A stretch of 64,000 nucleotides of DNA, from positions 558,001 through 622,000 of the forward strand of contig NW_027328668.1 in the NCBI RefSeq assembly GCF_047496725.1, in the 5' to 3' direction. The notes beneath the pieces are model-generated. The model was not told the DNA's origin. It made no database searches and worked only from the letters and a program-made list of their open reading frames with translations. The number at the start of each line of letters is the position of its first letter. Position 1 is the stretch's first letter. Made by a program: the position numbers and the translations under genes. Of this stretch, positions 25,324-38,769 are shown one piece after another. Source of the DNA: Anoplolepis gracilipes (lineage: Eukaryota > Arthropoda > Insecta > Hymenoptera > Formicidae).

Positions 25324-26120
25324 CTTTTTAGACCTGTAGCTTTAATTATACAATATTATTTTGGATCCCTATATTGATTATAAAATATTAACTTTCTTTG
25401 CTAAACCAAAATTAATTAATTTAAGTTTTTAATCTTCTAAAATTTATCTTTTTTTAAATATATCCACTTTTATATATTTATATATAAATTTTATATATAT
25501 TTATATATAAACTTTTATATATTTACATATATATGCATATTATTTTCGAATTTAAATTTATAAATATCTTTATAAATTTAAATATTTTTTTTTTATTTGC
25601 TTAAACAAAAGTCAGTTAAAAGATTTTTTTTTCATAGAATATGCATTTACTAAGTAACTTTTCTCAAGCACACAACTCCTTTCGTCTATGGGAGTGATGA
25701 AGGAATGAGATGTGTGTAGCTATTTATGGATACGTAAATAAGCATTCCTTCAAGAAGTCATGTGAGCCATTATAGCCGTCAAGCCATGTGTTTCAAGTGC
25801 AACAGATCTATTTCATCTTTTATATAAGTACACTATAGTGCATAACAGATGTGAAATAAGTTACTGCATTAAGACGATTGAACTTTATTTTAATCTTTTT
25901 ATTATTATTGTTGTATACACACATACATACATGCGTACGTAATGTACGTGTGTGTATAAAAAGAAAAATAAACAAAATATAATAACAATAAATTTTCTCA
26001 GTAATAAGAAATTTATTCTTTTTATTTTTATGTAGTTATTAAGTCTTTATATATATTTTATTATATTATTATATTTATTATATTTTATTATATTTAATAA
26101 ACAGATTTATATATATTGTG

Positions 26121-26151
<31 letters not shown>

Positions 26152-26180
26152 TGTATATATATATATATATATATATATAC
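25260..26180. repeat. (AT)n tracts upstream of the small ORF
   Basis: Long TA runs at about 25268-25320 and 26118-26180 separated by AT-rich DNA. Nothing coding is seen from 25000 to 27500, consistent with a 5' UTR intron. Confidence 0.8.
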
Positions 26181-27512
26181 AATTATTTAAAGAGCAAGAG
26201 TGAATAGTATAATGTACACAATTTACTCTGAGAACAAGGAATATTCCTCATTCATGTTGTACTATAAATAGAATGCTAAGAAATCTGGTAACTATATGAC
26301 GTGCACTATGTTAATATAATTTTAATGTAAATAGCCATTATTTTTTAACAAACATTCTTATTGGAAAAATTTCTTAATTGTTTAGATATATATTTAATAT
26401 TTTTAATATTTTAAAAACCCAGAAATTCTATATTTCTATTTTAAGAATTCAAATATGTAGAGTTCGCAGATTAAAGTTCCTATATTTTAGAAACATGAAG
26501 ATCTAACATTTCAAAAACTTTATAAATTCATCAATTTTATATATTTATATATAATATTTATAATATATAATTATCTTTAGAACCATATATATTAAAATTA
26601 AAAATCCAAGACAGGAAAAGCGAAAGAAAAATGATAATATTTGAAACTTTAAATAGAGAAGGTAAAATATATGAAAGTGCTTAAAGAACTAAAAATATTA
26701 ATTAGCTAAATTAAATAGCTAAAATTTAATAAAAAATAAATTTGTTCTCAAAAATTATAATAAAATATTAATATAAACTTTTTTGTTTGAAGCAAAAAAT
26801 TTAATTTTTATCTATATATTTTTACATTTTTCTTTTTTATTTTTTTTCTCTAATATTATATATATATGTACGTATATATTTTGAATGCAATAAATAAATG
26901 AAAAAATATATAAATAAATAGTATAATAAATGAAAAGTATAATATAATGCAATAAGAAAAACAAACTTATATTTGTAAGAAAATTAATTAAATTTTAATA
27001 TTTTCATACACACATACGTAATTTGTTCGACTTTGTACAAGGTGCACCTCTATATAATCGACGAGAGAAAAATTTCAATACATATAATATCAATAAAAAA
27101 TTTAAAAAAAGAAAAAATTAATCAAACGACTTATCGATTTCAATTAGTCTTAAAAACAGCATTTTTCCATTTTAATTGACGAAATTCTTAATAAATTCTC
27201 AATAAATGCAAAAGTTCGTGATATAAAAAATATATACAATGCAATCATGATATAAATCGCGTTTTTAATGCGCGACAATTAAATAAATTGAAACCAGAGA
27301 TATATGTATAAACAAAAAAGCGAGTAAGATGGGAAAAAATGCGATTATAAAATAAGAGGCGGTATCGCAGATAGATGAATAGCGTCTGTTAGTTCTTTTT
27401 CGTAAAAATCAAGTAAAAAAGGAAAGATCGAACATATACAATCAAAAATATCTATACAAATATATCTATATCGATAGCGAAAAAGGCTTGATTTTTGTTT
27501 TTCTTTACTCAC

Positions 27513-27605
27513 CTATGGAATTTATTATTCTTCTGATGAAAAAGCGTGTAGCATAAGTGTATTCAATCACAGAGACTACTGTTTTCTGACGCGACTAGTG
27601 AGGAA
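27513..27605 (-). other. candidate 5' UTR exon of the small-ORF/coiled-coil unit
   Basis: On the minus strand a consensus donor CATAG|GTGAGT closes a non-AT-rich block of about 90 bp at 27513. It would splice over about 2.5 kb to the acceptor before 24988, or to the one at 24753. The 5' boundary is not fixed; 'ttgcagttcctc' near 27605 is a possible initiator. Inferred only from composition and the donor. Confidence 0.35.
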
Positions 27606-29254
27606 CTGCAAAGACCCGATCTCGCGCTTGTATGCGCCAGTAGATATAAAGATTTTAAAAATTCTCCGAGTCGAATTACTCGTGCAGCATTACCAACCTT
27701 TAAATGAAAAACAAGTTTTATTTTGTATCTTTCAAATATTGATTTTCTCTGCCTTCAGATTTTAATTAGATTTTAGATTTTGAATATAAATTGTTTTATT
27801 TTAAGTATGGAAAATATATAATGCTATTAAAAAGAAGTTATAAAAAATATTTAAAGAAAATCATATAAAGAAAATGCAGCAAATCATTATCCTAGAAATA
27901 TATAGTGTAATAAAATAGTCTATAAATATGGGAAAAAATTAGGACAAAATATATAATTAAAAAATATTTCAAAGAATATAATTTTCGCATTTCTTTTTTA
28001 GAAAAAATGTAGTTAAAGAAATGATTGCAAAAGAATTTTCTCAAATTTTATTTGCTAATAAAAAACCAAAAACAAAAATGCAAAAATTATTTTTTAAATT
28101 ATTTTTCAATTCTTCTTTTGTTATTTTTCTTGTTTAGAACGAAATTATAGAACAGAAATTACATAAAGAGAAAAAAAACATGCATGGACATATTATAATT
28201 ATATATGTTATTTTTTACTATTATAATTTGCTTGGTTTCGAAACAACCTTCACGAACCTATCGGTTCATCAATGCCATTTTCAGATGATAACGCCGAGTA
28301 AAGTTAATGTTCTAGTTTCCAAAACCTTTGACTTGGTTTCAATTCAGAGTGAAACGAGATTGAAATCGGTGAAAACTCGCCTAATTACTACTTCAATCAT
28401 CTCTGTAGATATTTAGCAGGTAATTTCTTATTTTTTATTATTGTAATCATTTGGAAATTGTTTCACTGATTTCTATATATATTAACAAATCAATGAATCG
28501 TTTGGACAAAGTTAGAAATATATTTAGTTTAGGAAATATATAGTTTAAGGTATATATTGATTATGTAACTTTTCCCCTACGTGAAAAGTGAAAATTTTTA
28601 TATTACTTTTAATGGTAAAATTTTTCACTTTTTACGTTTCCGCTCTAAAGGAAAACTTACATAATCGATATCTAGAAAATAATAGTTTATTTATAATTAA
28701 GGAAAATTTATTAAGCGCATAATTAGCAGGCATAATTTTAGAAAAATCTTTTTTTATTTCAATCAGCATGAAATTATTTAGGAATCACATCCGTAATATT
28801 TTCAACTTTCGGAAAATGAAATAATAGTTTATTTTATAATACTTTTTTATTAAATGATAATCCGAAGCTGCACACAAACAAATTAATACATATAAAACAT
28901 CAAAATTTTAATTTTTACAAAATAATACTGTTACTAATCTCGAGGTATGTACAGGTAAAAATAATGAAGAAAAATAAATGCAGTTATATCACAGTATATA
29001 CTGTGGTTATATATTATTATATGATATACAGATACATACATTTATAATTTGTCTCACACACATAATTTTAATTTCAGTTAATAAAAATTTTTTTATACCT
29101 CGAAACCACTATTATGTACTATAGTTTATCATTTTTTAACAATTGAAGTTTTGAAGAGTGCATTTAAGCTCTGTAAAGATAGCCAACTAAGTTAATTTTT
29201 CGAACTTTCAATAATTAATTGTTGATGGTTGTTTGTTGGTTATTGTTAGCCTCT

Positions 29255-29735
29255 TTTTTTTTTACGTAGGGAAATCCGTCATGGATACCCGTCCCTCCGG
29301 AGAGAGGAGCGGGTTATGTCGGACTCCTACCGACTAAACCCGGTGGTCCTTCCTCGGCGGGGTTGAACAGGTGGGTCCTGGGGACGATTTTCGCATTCTA
29401 CCAGGACCATAGACCTTAAGACTTGGACCGAGCCATCTATCGGTGAAAGTGATCGGAAAAAAGGAGAGAGAAAAGACGCAAAGACGGCCACTCTCTATCT
29501 CTTTCTATTCAACGCCGTAATACTAGGAGAACCAATCACAATCTTAGAAAAAGAGAAATATGGCCGTCTTCACGCTCGCTCTCTCTTTTTTTTCTCATCC
29601 ATTTTTGAAACACGTTTAGATGGGGATTGCTCGGTCTAGGTCTCAAGATCTATGACTAGGACCCATCCCCGCTGGACACCCCATCCTTCAATGAATTGAA
29701 GGAGGGGGTGCCTACTTCCCGCAGTGCGCTGCTGA
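29255..29735. mobile_element. GC-richer fold-back element, about 480 bp
   Basis: The arm 'ccatagaccttaagacttgg' near 29407 pairs with 'tctaggtctcaagatctatg' near 29635, and 'gggtcctgg' with 'ctaggaccc'. Outer parts contain 'cccgtccctccggagagagg' and a small hairpin 'tcaatgaattgaagg'. Clearly higher GC than its surroundings; superfamily not identified. Confidence 0.5.
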
Positions 29736-30394
29736 ATGAAATTTAACGGCAGTTTATGCTAGCCTGAATTTAACGTTTGTTATTAGTTTAATTGTTATTA
29801 ACAAAATAGATATATCAATGTGAAGTTAAGAAAGTCTACCTAATAATAAAAATTTTTAATATTTTTAAATTAATTATATGTCAAAGTAATAGGAAATCAA
29901 TTGTTGGTCGCAATTATGACTTTAAGGGGATTCAAAAGCTGTTCTATATTATCGACCAAAATTTAACCTAACAAGACAATATATTTGCTTAATATAAAAG
30001 TTTTGCAATTTATATACACAAAATAAGATAGGTTTTTGCTAAGAATTACATGAAGGAATATTTGTAAACTTTTAGAAATGACGTTTGACGTGAGTTTGTG
30101 TTTCAATCTCGCACACTCACACAGATGCACGAGAGTAATTTTTTATATATTTTGAAAATCTTTTTTATTAGACTTCTAAAGTCATTTCCAAAAGTTTAAT
30201 AATATTATGTTATGTTATTCCAAACGCGCACGCTATATATCTCTTGCACGATGAACATACACCGTAGAACTTATTTTTATATTAAATAAATATTTGTTAC
30301 GACATAACTATCATTTTTTAAATTTTTTATCATTTTTATATAAAATTATTAGTTCCCGTGTGTTGTTTTTATAAGTACTTTAATTGTTAAGAAG

Positions 30395-30577
30395 GAGCTT
30401 TCCGAAACACTATAATAAAATATTTTTTTATTAAATACTTTTCGAGTTATAATAAGGCTTCAAAGGTGCAATATTTTGATAAAATACAAACTATCTCGTA
30501 AAATATTCATTTTTCGATTATCTTATCCTAATACTTTTATGCATAGAATAATGAAACGAATCAATTGGTGTAATTAA

Positions 30578-30628
<51 letters not shown>

Positions 30629-31101
30629 GTAAAAATGTGTAACTGTTAATGTAGTTGCAAATTCAGATTTTTTCTTAATTGATAACTATGTGTTTTAATT
30701 ACACCAATTGATTCGTCTCATTATTCTGTACATAAAAGTATTAGGGTAAGATAATCGAAAAATGAATATTTTACGAGATATCTTATATTTTATGTCAAAA
30801 TATTGCAACTTTAAAGCTTTATAACTCGGAAAGTACTCAATGAAACGTAACTTTATTAGTTTCTATAGTGTTTCGGAAACCTCTCGAGATAAGCTACAAG
30901 AATATGTAATAAAAAATAGAAGTTTTCATTTAAAGAAACATTAATGACCTTGACATGATTTTGACAAGGTCACTTAAGGTCAAGTCTACATTTCCATCAT
31001 ATATCTCCCTTCAAACCATGCAACTTTTGTCTGAAACATTTTTCAATAAAATCATCGATTCGCAAGATAATCGACCATATCACTTAAAATGAAACACCCT
31101 G
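30395..31101. mobile_element. 5'-truncated family A fold-back element
   Basis: Starts inside the family (gagctttccgaaacactata) and runs to the standard end AAACACCCTG plus TA. An (AT)n run at about 30581-30624 has expanded at the hairpin centre, where other copies read 'aattatgt'. Confidence 0.65.
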
Positions 31102-31454
31102 TATATATAAAAGATTTAAATCATGTAATTGTTTATATTTTAAGACAAATTAATACTAATAATGTAATATTATTAAATATTTTACAGATTTCTTTTACGA
31201 GATAGAAAGAGAATCGCAAAATAAATGTCTATCAGACATTTAGAAAATCTAAATATAATTGTAAACATGCGGTTATTATATTTTGAATAAAATATGTCTT
31301 TTTATACTTATGAATTATTTTCTTGATATTCTATCACATAATTATGATATATTGATTACTTGTATTATACATTACATATTTTATTGTCATTTTAGTTCAT
31401 TAAAGTTTATTGGGTTAAGCGTACTCAATGAGCGTACTTTATTTCCATTATGTA

Positions 31455-31840
31455 CAGGGTGTTCGGCAACAGGTGGGATAAAATTTAAGAAATAATTCTA
31501 CACGATAAAATAAGACAAAACTCAAGAATACAAACAAAATTGCAATAGAGGCTTCGTTTTTTAGCCTATATAAATATTTAAAAGTTCGCATAAAAGGTAT
31601 CTATAAAGCTCAGCAATTCGCTGCATATTTTTGCCTCACAGAGCGATTCAGTCGATGTAGTCTACGCACGCCAAAAATTTTGCGGTTTACGATGCTTTGG
31701 GCACCTTTTACGCAAATTTTCAAATATTTATAACTAAAAGACGAAGCCTCTATCGCAATTTTGTTATTCTTGATTTCTGTCTTATTTTATCAAGTAGAAT
31801 CACTCCTTAAATTTTGTCCCACCTGTTACCGAACACCTTG
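31455..31840. mobile_element. CAGGGTGTTCGG fold-back element, 386 bp
   Basis: Ends CAGGGTGTTCGGCAACAGGT and ACCTGTTACCGAACACCTTG are inverted and flanked by TA. Both arms carry 'gacgaagcctc'-like and 'aaaatttaagg'-like stretches. Non-coding. Confidence 0.7.
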
Positions 31841-31878
31841 TATAAGATGTGAAAAAAGGATAGAAAACCCCGATTCAC

Positions 31879-32562
31879 CCCAGATAGCACATAATACTAA
31901 AAGATGACGAGAGGATGTCTTTTTTAAGTCATCTTTCTGACAAGGCTAAAAATCTCTAAAAGGATATCTTTCTGCCCACAAAAGAGTCATCTTTTGAAAG
32001 ATGTCTAAAAGATGTCTTCTAAAAGTCATAATTAATTTTAATCGACGAAAAGATGTCTTTTTGATCATTTTTTTAGTCATCTTTTTGACAAGACAAAAAA
32101 GATCTATTTTATAATATACGCGTTCCTTTGTTTGCCGCTACGTGGCGTGCTCAGACTATAACTCGTATTCAAGTTTTCATAACATGTAATATATAAAGAG
32201 TACAAAGAATAACAGGTACTACTAAATATGAAATGTAAAGTATATTTTTTTATCAATTTAATTTCTGGTATAATCCCAATAAGAGATACATAATATGAAA
32301 TATAACCTATAAAGATAACCTATAATTCAAACGTCAAAAAAAAACATTAGAAATGACTAAAAAGAAGCTATAAAGACGACTGAAAGATATCTACAAGTCA
32401 TATCTTTTAGTCAACATATGGATAGGCTTATAAGCGACTGAATTCGGCTCATAAGACAGCTTTAAGTCAATTTTCCGTTGATTAAACGCTTCGACTAAAA
32501 GATGTCTTTGACAAAAATATACCCAGTTTTAGTAATAATTTTAGTCGACTGTGCTGTCTGGG
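31879..32562. mobile_element. family C relative, CCCAGATAGCACA ends, 684 bp
   Basis: Ends CCCAGATAGCACA and TGTGCTGTCTGGG. The middle shares 'gttcctttgtttgccgctac' and 'attcaagttttcataacatg' with the copies at 18.0 and 32.8 kb, so these are one lineage. No clear target duplication at this copy. Confidence 0.65.
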
Positions 32563-32764
32563 TACCTTTATGTGCACTTAGTGCGCACTAATGTATCCAA
32601 TCGAATTCACTATTAGTGCATATTGATTAACCTATAGGATAGCAAATAGGCATTTAGAAACATCTAGTGGACACTATTGGGATCGAATTTTATTATTAAT
32701 TATCCTAAGGATATCCTTAGGATAATTATCTATTATATAAGAATATCCATTTTTGGATTTCATA

Positions 32765-33579
32765 CCCAAGTAGCACATATTCGTTTCAAAAACGTTTCAC
32801 AAATGTTTCTGCGAAACGTTTTAAAACCGCCTTTTAAAAACGTTTCTGATTGGTTAAAATGTCCACTTAAAAAACGTTAAGGGAAACGTCATTTTCTAAC
32901 AAAAAAAACGTTTAAGAAACTGTCAAAATACGATTTTTTTCCTTTATTTGTAAAAAATTTGTTTATCCACAGATTCAATAAAATAATGCAAATATGGATA
33001 TAATACATCTATTTTCATGTTCTGAATCTCTTCTCGAGATTACATCAGAAGTCAAACTGACAAAAATACTGACATAATTTAAATTATACTTTTAGTACCT
33101 GTTTTTTTAGGTTTTATATACATGTTATGAAAACTTGAATACGAGTTAAATCTGAACACGCCACGTAGCGGCAAACAAAAGAACACTATATTATAAAATA
33201 TTATAAAATATTATAAAATTATATTATATTAGTATATTATAAAATAGATCTTTTTTGTCTTGTCGAAAAGATGATCAAAAAGTCATCTTTTCGTCGACTT
33301 AACGTAATTATGACTTTTAGAAGACATCTTTTAGACATCTTTTAGTTTTCTGTGCTATCTGGGGATCGTCTTAATAAGTACAGTCTTAATAATGTGTATA
33401 TATATAATTTTGAATTAAAACATTAATTTTTGTTCTATTTATAGAAACGTAAAATATACGTTTCTTAAACCATGATTTTAAAAATGTTTCTGTTGAAACG
33501 TTTCTTATTGGTGCTTGACGGTTAAAAAATATTGGATACATTTAGAAAACGTTTATAAAACGAACATGTGCTACATGGG
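32765..33579. mobile_element. family C element, inverted copy, TA target duplication
   Basis: Starts CCCAAGTAGCACATATTCG and ends GAACATGTGCTACATGGG, flanked by TA (32763-32764 and 33580-33581). Same internal order as the copy at 18007-18878, read on the other strand. Confidence 0.72.
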
Positions 33580-34088
33580 TACAGATATCTAATGAGCGGA
33601 CGTTTTGGTATCCTCAGTATATCCCAAATACATCCTCGGGTTTTACACGGATGAACTTTGGATATCTGAAAATTCCTACAAATACATCCGATGGACATAC
33701 CTCGGATTAACTTTTGCTATGTGGGACTAGACTGCTAACTCCTTATGTATAAGCACACAGACTTCTACATATATAATACTAAACTGCTAACTCCTTATGT
33801 ATAAAGCAGCTCTAATTTTATGTACAAACAAGTATGTATGATATCCCTTTCTGCGCATGCGCTGTGAAGGCGTGTGTTGCATGCATATATATACATACTA
33901 AGTATGATAACAAGCTTATATAAAAGATATAAAATAACTGCACATTTGTATCCCATAATTTAATATTTATATTTCTTACTTTTTTTACTAACATGACATG
34001 TGTTCTGACAAGAATTAGAGACCGAAAGCAGGTTAGAAGTACATGTACTGATCATAATGGCGTCGGCACATGTCAGCGCATGCGCAGA

Positions 34089-34238
34089 AAGGGTCACCTT
34101 AGGGCGCGTTCGGGAAGACGCTATTAGCGCTAACAGCAATGTTCTATCTTTTGTACAACTTTTAATGAGTAACAAAGGCAGAACGACACTGTTAGCGCTA
34201 AATAGTATCTCCCCGAACGCGCCCTAAGGTGACCCTTT
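34089..34238. mobile_element. palindromic MITE, about 150 bp
   Basis: Arms AAAGGGTCACCTTAGGGCGC and the complement GCGCCCTAAGGTGACCCTTT, with 'ttagcgctaa' at both inner ends. Superfamily not determined. Confidence 0.7.
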
Positions 34239-34278
34239 GACCAACTGGGGCTAGGTTAGGTTTATATATATATATATA

Positions 34279-35222
34279 CAGGGTGTCCCAGAACAACCTT
34301 CCGTCCGTAAAATGACGTACTTCTGACACAATTCTAAGACAATTTTTCCTTTACCAAAATTTGATTTGAAGCGTAGTTTTTGTGTTATAAGCAAAAATAG
34401 TTAGCAAATCACGCGTCGAGTATAGAAGGCAGGCAGGAGTGGCGCGGCGCACCGCGAGCGCGGGCGCAGCTGACCGTCCGACAGGTGATAATCGCCGCAT
34501 GAGTCGCTAACTATTTTATCTTATAGCATAAAATTATGCTTTAAATAAAATTTTGGTAAAGAAGAAAATGTCTTATAATTACGTCAGGAATAAGTGTTCC
34601 TTAAAATAACATTACTTTAATGACCAAAAGTTGTTCCGAATCGCCGGCCGTCGGACGTTGCGATCAGCTGATTGCTACACGCGATGTGTATATGTCTGAG
34701 TGTGTGCGTAAAAGGAAGGAACAGAGTGAGTGAAAGAAAGAGAGAGAGAGAAATAACCGCTTCCGCGACGGCGACGCTCCTTCGATTGTCATCGACATTG
34801 TCGTCAACGACTTCAGACTGATCGATATATTGATTTTCCGGCTCAGCTGAGAGACATGCGTGTAGCAATCAGCTGATTGCAGCATCCAACGTTATTTTAA
34901 GGAACACTTATTCCTGACGTAATTATAAGACATTTTCTTCTTTACCAAAATTTTATTTAAAGCATAATTTTATGTTATAAGATAAAATAGTTAGCGACTC
35001 ATGCGGCGATAATCACTCGTCGAATGGTCAGCCGCGCCCGCGCTCGCGGTGTGCCGCGCCGTTCCTATCTGCCTTTTGTACTCGACGCGTGATTTACTAA
35101 CTATTTTTGCTTATAACTCAAAAACTAAGCTTCAAATCAAATTTTGGTAAAGGAAAAATTGTCTTAAAATTGTGTCAGGAATACGTCATTTTACGGCCGG
35201 AAGGTTGTTCTAGGACACCTTG
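34279..35222. mobile_element. 944-bp fold-back element ending CAGGGTGTCCCAG
   Basis: Starts CAGGGTGTCCCAGAACAACC and ends in its complement next to TA. Both arms contain 'ctaactattt', 'gcgcggcgcaccgcgagcgc'-type GC-rich DNA and a 'gtgttccttaaaataac' box. The centre (34660-34890) holds another GC-rich pair of arms around 'caatcagctgattgc'. The open frames there are Leu/Phe-rich by-products of CT repeats. Confidence 0.7.
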
Positions 35223-35689
35223 TATAACAAATTACATAAGAGAGTAATTATATACCCAATCAAGAGTTTATTTGAAAAAGTAAATGTATACATATATAGT
35301 TCTATGTATTTATAAATTTTTATATTCTTTTAAAAAAATTTAAGACAAAAATATAAAATAACTATATTATAAACTTCTAATATTATACATTACATCTAAT
35401 ATTACATAAAATACGATCTTATCTTATAATTTCTGACAACACATTTCCTTAACCTAATATCTAATATACTTGTCCAGCATGGGCACGTAATGGCGAATAA
35501 AACACATGATTCAAATGACCAATCAAAATTGTGTTCGCCATTAGCGCATCTTTGATTATAGGTCTTTACATCTTACTGCTTAAATTTTTTTATGTACCAC
35601 AGCCTTTATAGCTTTCCGCTATGTACTTCTCTCTCTTTCTTTCCTACGTTATTCCTTGTTCTTATTTCTTATTGCCTGGCATTGTGCAA

Positions 35690-36540
35690 AGGGCTTTACG
35701 ACAGCTATTGTAGAACCGACCTTAGGCCTTGTCTGCAATAGAGTCGTCAGTCGTAAGGCCGACGTCCCATAGCGTGGAAATTTGTAGCGGAACAGAACGC
35801 GCGGAACCAGCGCGACCAATCACGGAACAGCATGAAAAGAATGGAATGGTTGTGATTGGTCGCGCTGGTTCCGCGCGTTCCGTTCTGCTACAGATTTCCG
35901 CTCTATGGGACGTCAGCCTAAAGGCCAGTCTACAATGGCAGTAAGCGATACAGAGTAAGGAGTAAGAAGTAACAACTGACGAATTAAAAGCCGGGAGTAA
36001 TGAAATGGGCAAATCCCATTTCATACTCCTTACTTTTTACTTCTTACTCTCAATTCGCTCAATTTGCATGCGACCTTACGTTCTACGGCTATTGTAGACG
36101 AGGCTTTAAGGCCGGTCTATAATGGCAGTAAGCGGTACAGAGTAAGAAGTAAGAAGTAAGGAGTATGAAATGGGATTTGCCCATTTCGTTACTCCCGAAT
36201 TTTCGAAAATGCTTGACTGTCATTGGTCAATTTGCTTGCGACCTTACGTTTTACGGCCATTGTAGATGACCTATAAGTGTAAGTCATAAGGCGTAAGAAA
36301 TTAACCAATGATATTCGATATTCTTCTCTAAGGTCAACTGTGATTGGTTAATTTCTTGCGGTTTACGACTTACAATACCTATTGTAAACGTCTCTTTAGG
36401 CCGGGTCTACAATAGCTGTAGTAAGCATTAAGTCGTAAGAAATGAACCAATCATATTCATTATTTTTCTCTAAAGTCAATTGTAATTGGTTAATTTCTTA
36501 CGGTTTAAGGCTTACTACATCTATTGTAGACTCGGCCTTA
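35690..36540. mobile_element. array of serial palindromic MITEs (family D and one E)
   Basis: Head-to-tail hairpins: a partial D element (35690-35755), an E element of different sequence (35757-35919, GGCCGACGTCCCATAG arms), then D copies at about 35922-36107, 36108-36274, 36274-36395 and 36398-36540. D copies share GGCCNGTCTACAATNGC ends, a TAAGNCGTAAG box and often 'aaccaatca'. No coding content. Confidence 0.7.
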
Positions 36541-37169
36541 GTGTCAAGAGATGTCACATGAACAAAAATGATGAATTGGTATTTTTATTTTTTGGTCACG
36601 TGATGTTGAAAATGAGCATCGATATGAAAAGGTACCTTAAAGGTGCTGTTAGAATCACATAGCTGACCAAAGAGATCGTTTCAGTATGTTTTACAATTAG
36701 GGTTCGGTAAGGGAGTAGTAGTAGGGTAAGTAAATAGATATGTATGTCGGTACTCACATACATATCGGTACTTACATACATACGTATATAATATATACAT
36801 ATATATATTTCTATCCAAGATCCAAATCGCAATACGTCTCGCGCATATAAGTGGCTATACTGACTCAAGATATGACAAAGAATAGACATAGATCATAAGC
36901 GTTAATTAATTTCCCCTTAACTTTCCTGCAAAATTATTGATATATATATATATATTTCCATTTTGTAATATTCTAACCCAGATCACGCGCGTGAACAGCC
37001 AGCCATTCGTTTTATCACATTGTTATCTGTCATTTGGGTTCACGCGCACGGCATGGAAGCGTAATTCCACTGTTTTGTGAAGCATAAAACGGCAACAAAA
37101 CACCTACGCGCACACCAAGGCGCACACATTGAAGCACATTATTGTTGACGCATTGTTAGTGAACTTCGG

Positions 37170-37265
37170 AATTTCGCACTTTGATCCTTTCTACATTCAA
37201 CCTCTCCGTGGCCCGCACACGATTTTTTCTTCACACGTTTTTCTTCACCGGGAACGCTAAATTAG
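37170..37265 (+). other. Agpat3: candidate 5' UTR exon of Agpat3
   Basis: A GC-richer block ends at the consensus donor AAATTAG|GTGAGC (37265/37266). Splicing to the acceptor at 38703-38704 would join it to the exon holding the start codon. The upstream edge and transcription start are not defined. Confidence 0.4.
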
Positions 37266-38769
37266 GTGAGCTATAATCAACATTGTCATGAATATTTATG
37301 ACTATATATTTAAGTAAATTGGGATAAAATAAAGCATAGAAAAACAAATATTTGTTTATTATAATTCATTATATATTTAATTTTTTATCACTTATGATGG
37401 CCCCAAATATTAGACATCTCCAAATTTCTGCAATCTTTCATGCTATTAGTTTTTTTAACTATCAATTTTATTCCTGATAGTATTATATAGATTTTTGTCA
37501 GTTTCAGATATTGTTATGATTATGATATCTAGATTGGAGGAGACTTGTAAATGATGTAATGTTATTGTAATAATGGTTGCTGATATTTTCAGGAATTAAT
37601 ACTTAAGTTTTTACTTAATTTGACACACCTGTTACATAATATTTTTTCTATGTTTCTGGTACATGTATATAATTGTAGTAATTCAATTTCTAAATTTTTC
37701 AAAAGCTTGCAACACAAGTTTAATTCTTGATTCTTCCAATTTATTCAACTTTAAGAAAAAAGAAGCAAATTTTAAAAAATCTTATATAATTAATAGCACT
37801 TAAAATTAAATAAATAAATTTATTATTATTATTTATTTATTATTACTATTATTATTTTTAATGAATTTAAAACTAAATTGAAAGCACTGATGAGTAATAT
37901 CACTTACAGGAAATCGGACTAAATAAAAGTTAGGTATAATAAAGCAAAAACTCTTTTTATTTAGTGTTACTTTATTAATAAATCAGTTTTGTAATTTACA
38001 TTTTCGTCTTTGACTATTCAGTAATTAAATAAATAAAAGTATATATATTTAATTTAAAATTTGATTAAAATTTTAAAATTGATTAAAAATTATTTATTTA
38101 TTTATAACCAAATTATTGACATGAATGATAACTTAATGTTTCTTTTACTCTTGAGTGTATTAAAAAGTAGAAAATGCATTCTGCTTGTCTGTATCTAAGA
38201 AATAAGCAAATGTTTTTATTACTTATAAAACTTGTGTCTCTACATTTTATATCTTCTCAAGAAAATTTAATTTTGTTGTGTACTATATTTTTATGATTAT
38301 GTTATATAATATATATAAACTTTAATTTATTTCCTCTATCAAATGAATTTAAATGATGAACCAATTAATACTAGAACAATTTATTCGCTAATTTGTATAA
38401 CAGCATCCAGGCATCAGAAAATTGTACATAACGACACTACAATAATTTTTTTCATCCTCAGGCAAGTTCTTATTTACTTGTGTAAATAGTTGTGTAAATA
38501 GTTGCTCATATAGTTATCTGTTATCATAAGATATCGTTTTGAAATTATTTAAAACTTTCACCATAATAGTTTTGAGTGTAATGATAATTGCTACAATTAA
38601 ATTTTTACAAAAATTGAAAAAATTAAGATTTTTTGTAAGTATGTGTGCGTGAATGTAATTTTATCTTATTAATTAAAAGATTGGTTGATGTGCTTTTGTT
38701 GCAGGTAGAAAAAAGTGAACATTTATGTTTTCTATAAAGTGTACAGTTTAATATTATTTGCTTATCACC

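Larger units (their letters stand above)
27606..37150. other. TE-rich intergenic region before Agpat3
   Basis: No host gene seen. Fold-back elements and MITEs are listed separately. A short palindrome lies at about 28549-28668 (TACGTGAAAAGTGAAAA arms). A 78-codon frame at 28180 overlaps repeat-like DNA ('ccttcacgaacctatcggttcatcaatg') and has no domain I know. A 21-bp direct repeat 'ctgctaactccttatgtata' occurs at 33740 and 33785. Confidence 0.5.

Noticed and set aside
28180..28416. 78-codon frame with a hydrophobic start, possible secreted peptide
   Set aside because: It overlaps repeat-like DNA, has no upstream promoter or splice support, and lacks a credible cleavage site.
34617..34885. 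Minus-strand frames of 83 and 73 codons with a Leu/Phe/Ser-rich stretch
   Set aside because: They lie in the centre of a fold-back element and are produced by a GA/CT-rich run.
35722..36024. Open frames of 100 and 71 codons on opposite strands
   Set aside because: Both read through inverted MITE arms (the motif SARSVPLQIS appears on both strands), so they are palindrome artefacts.
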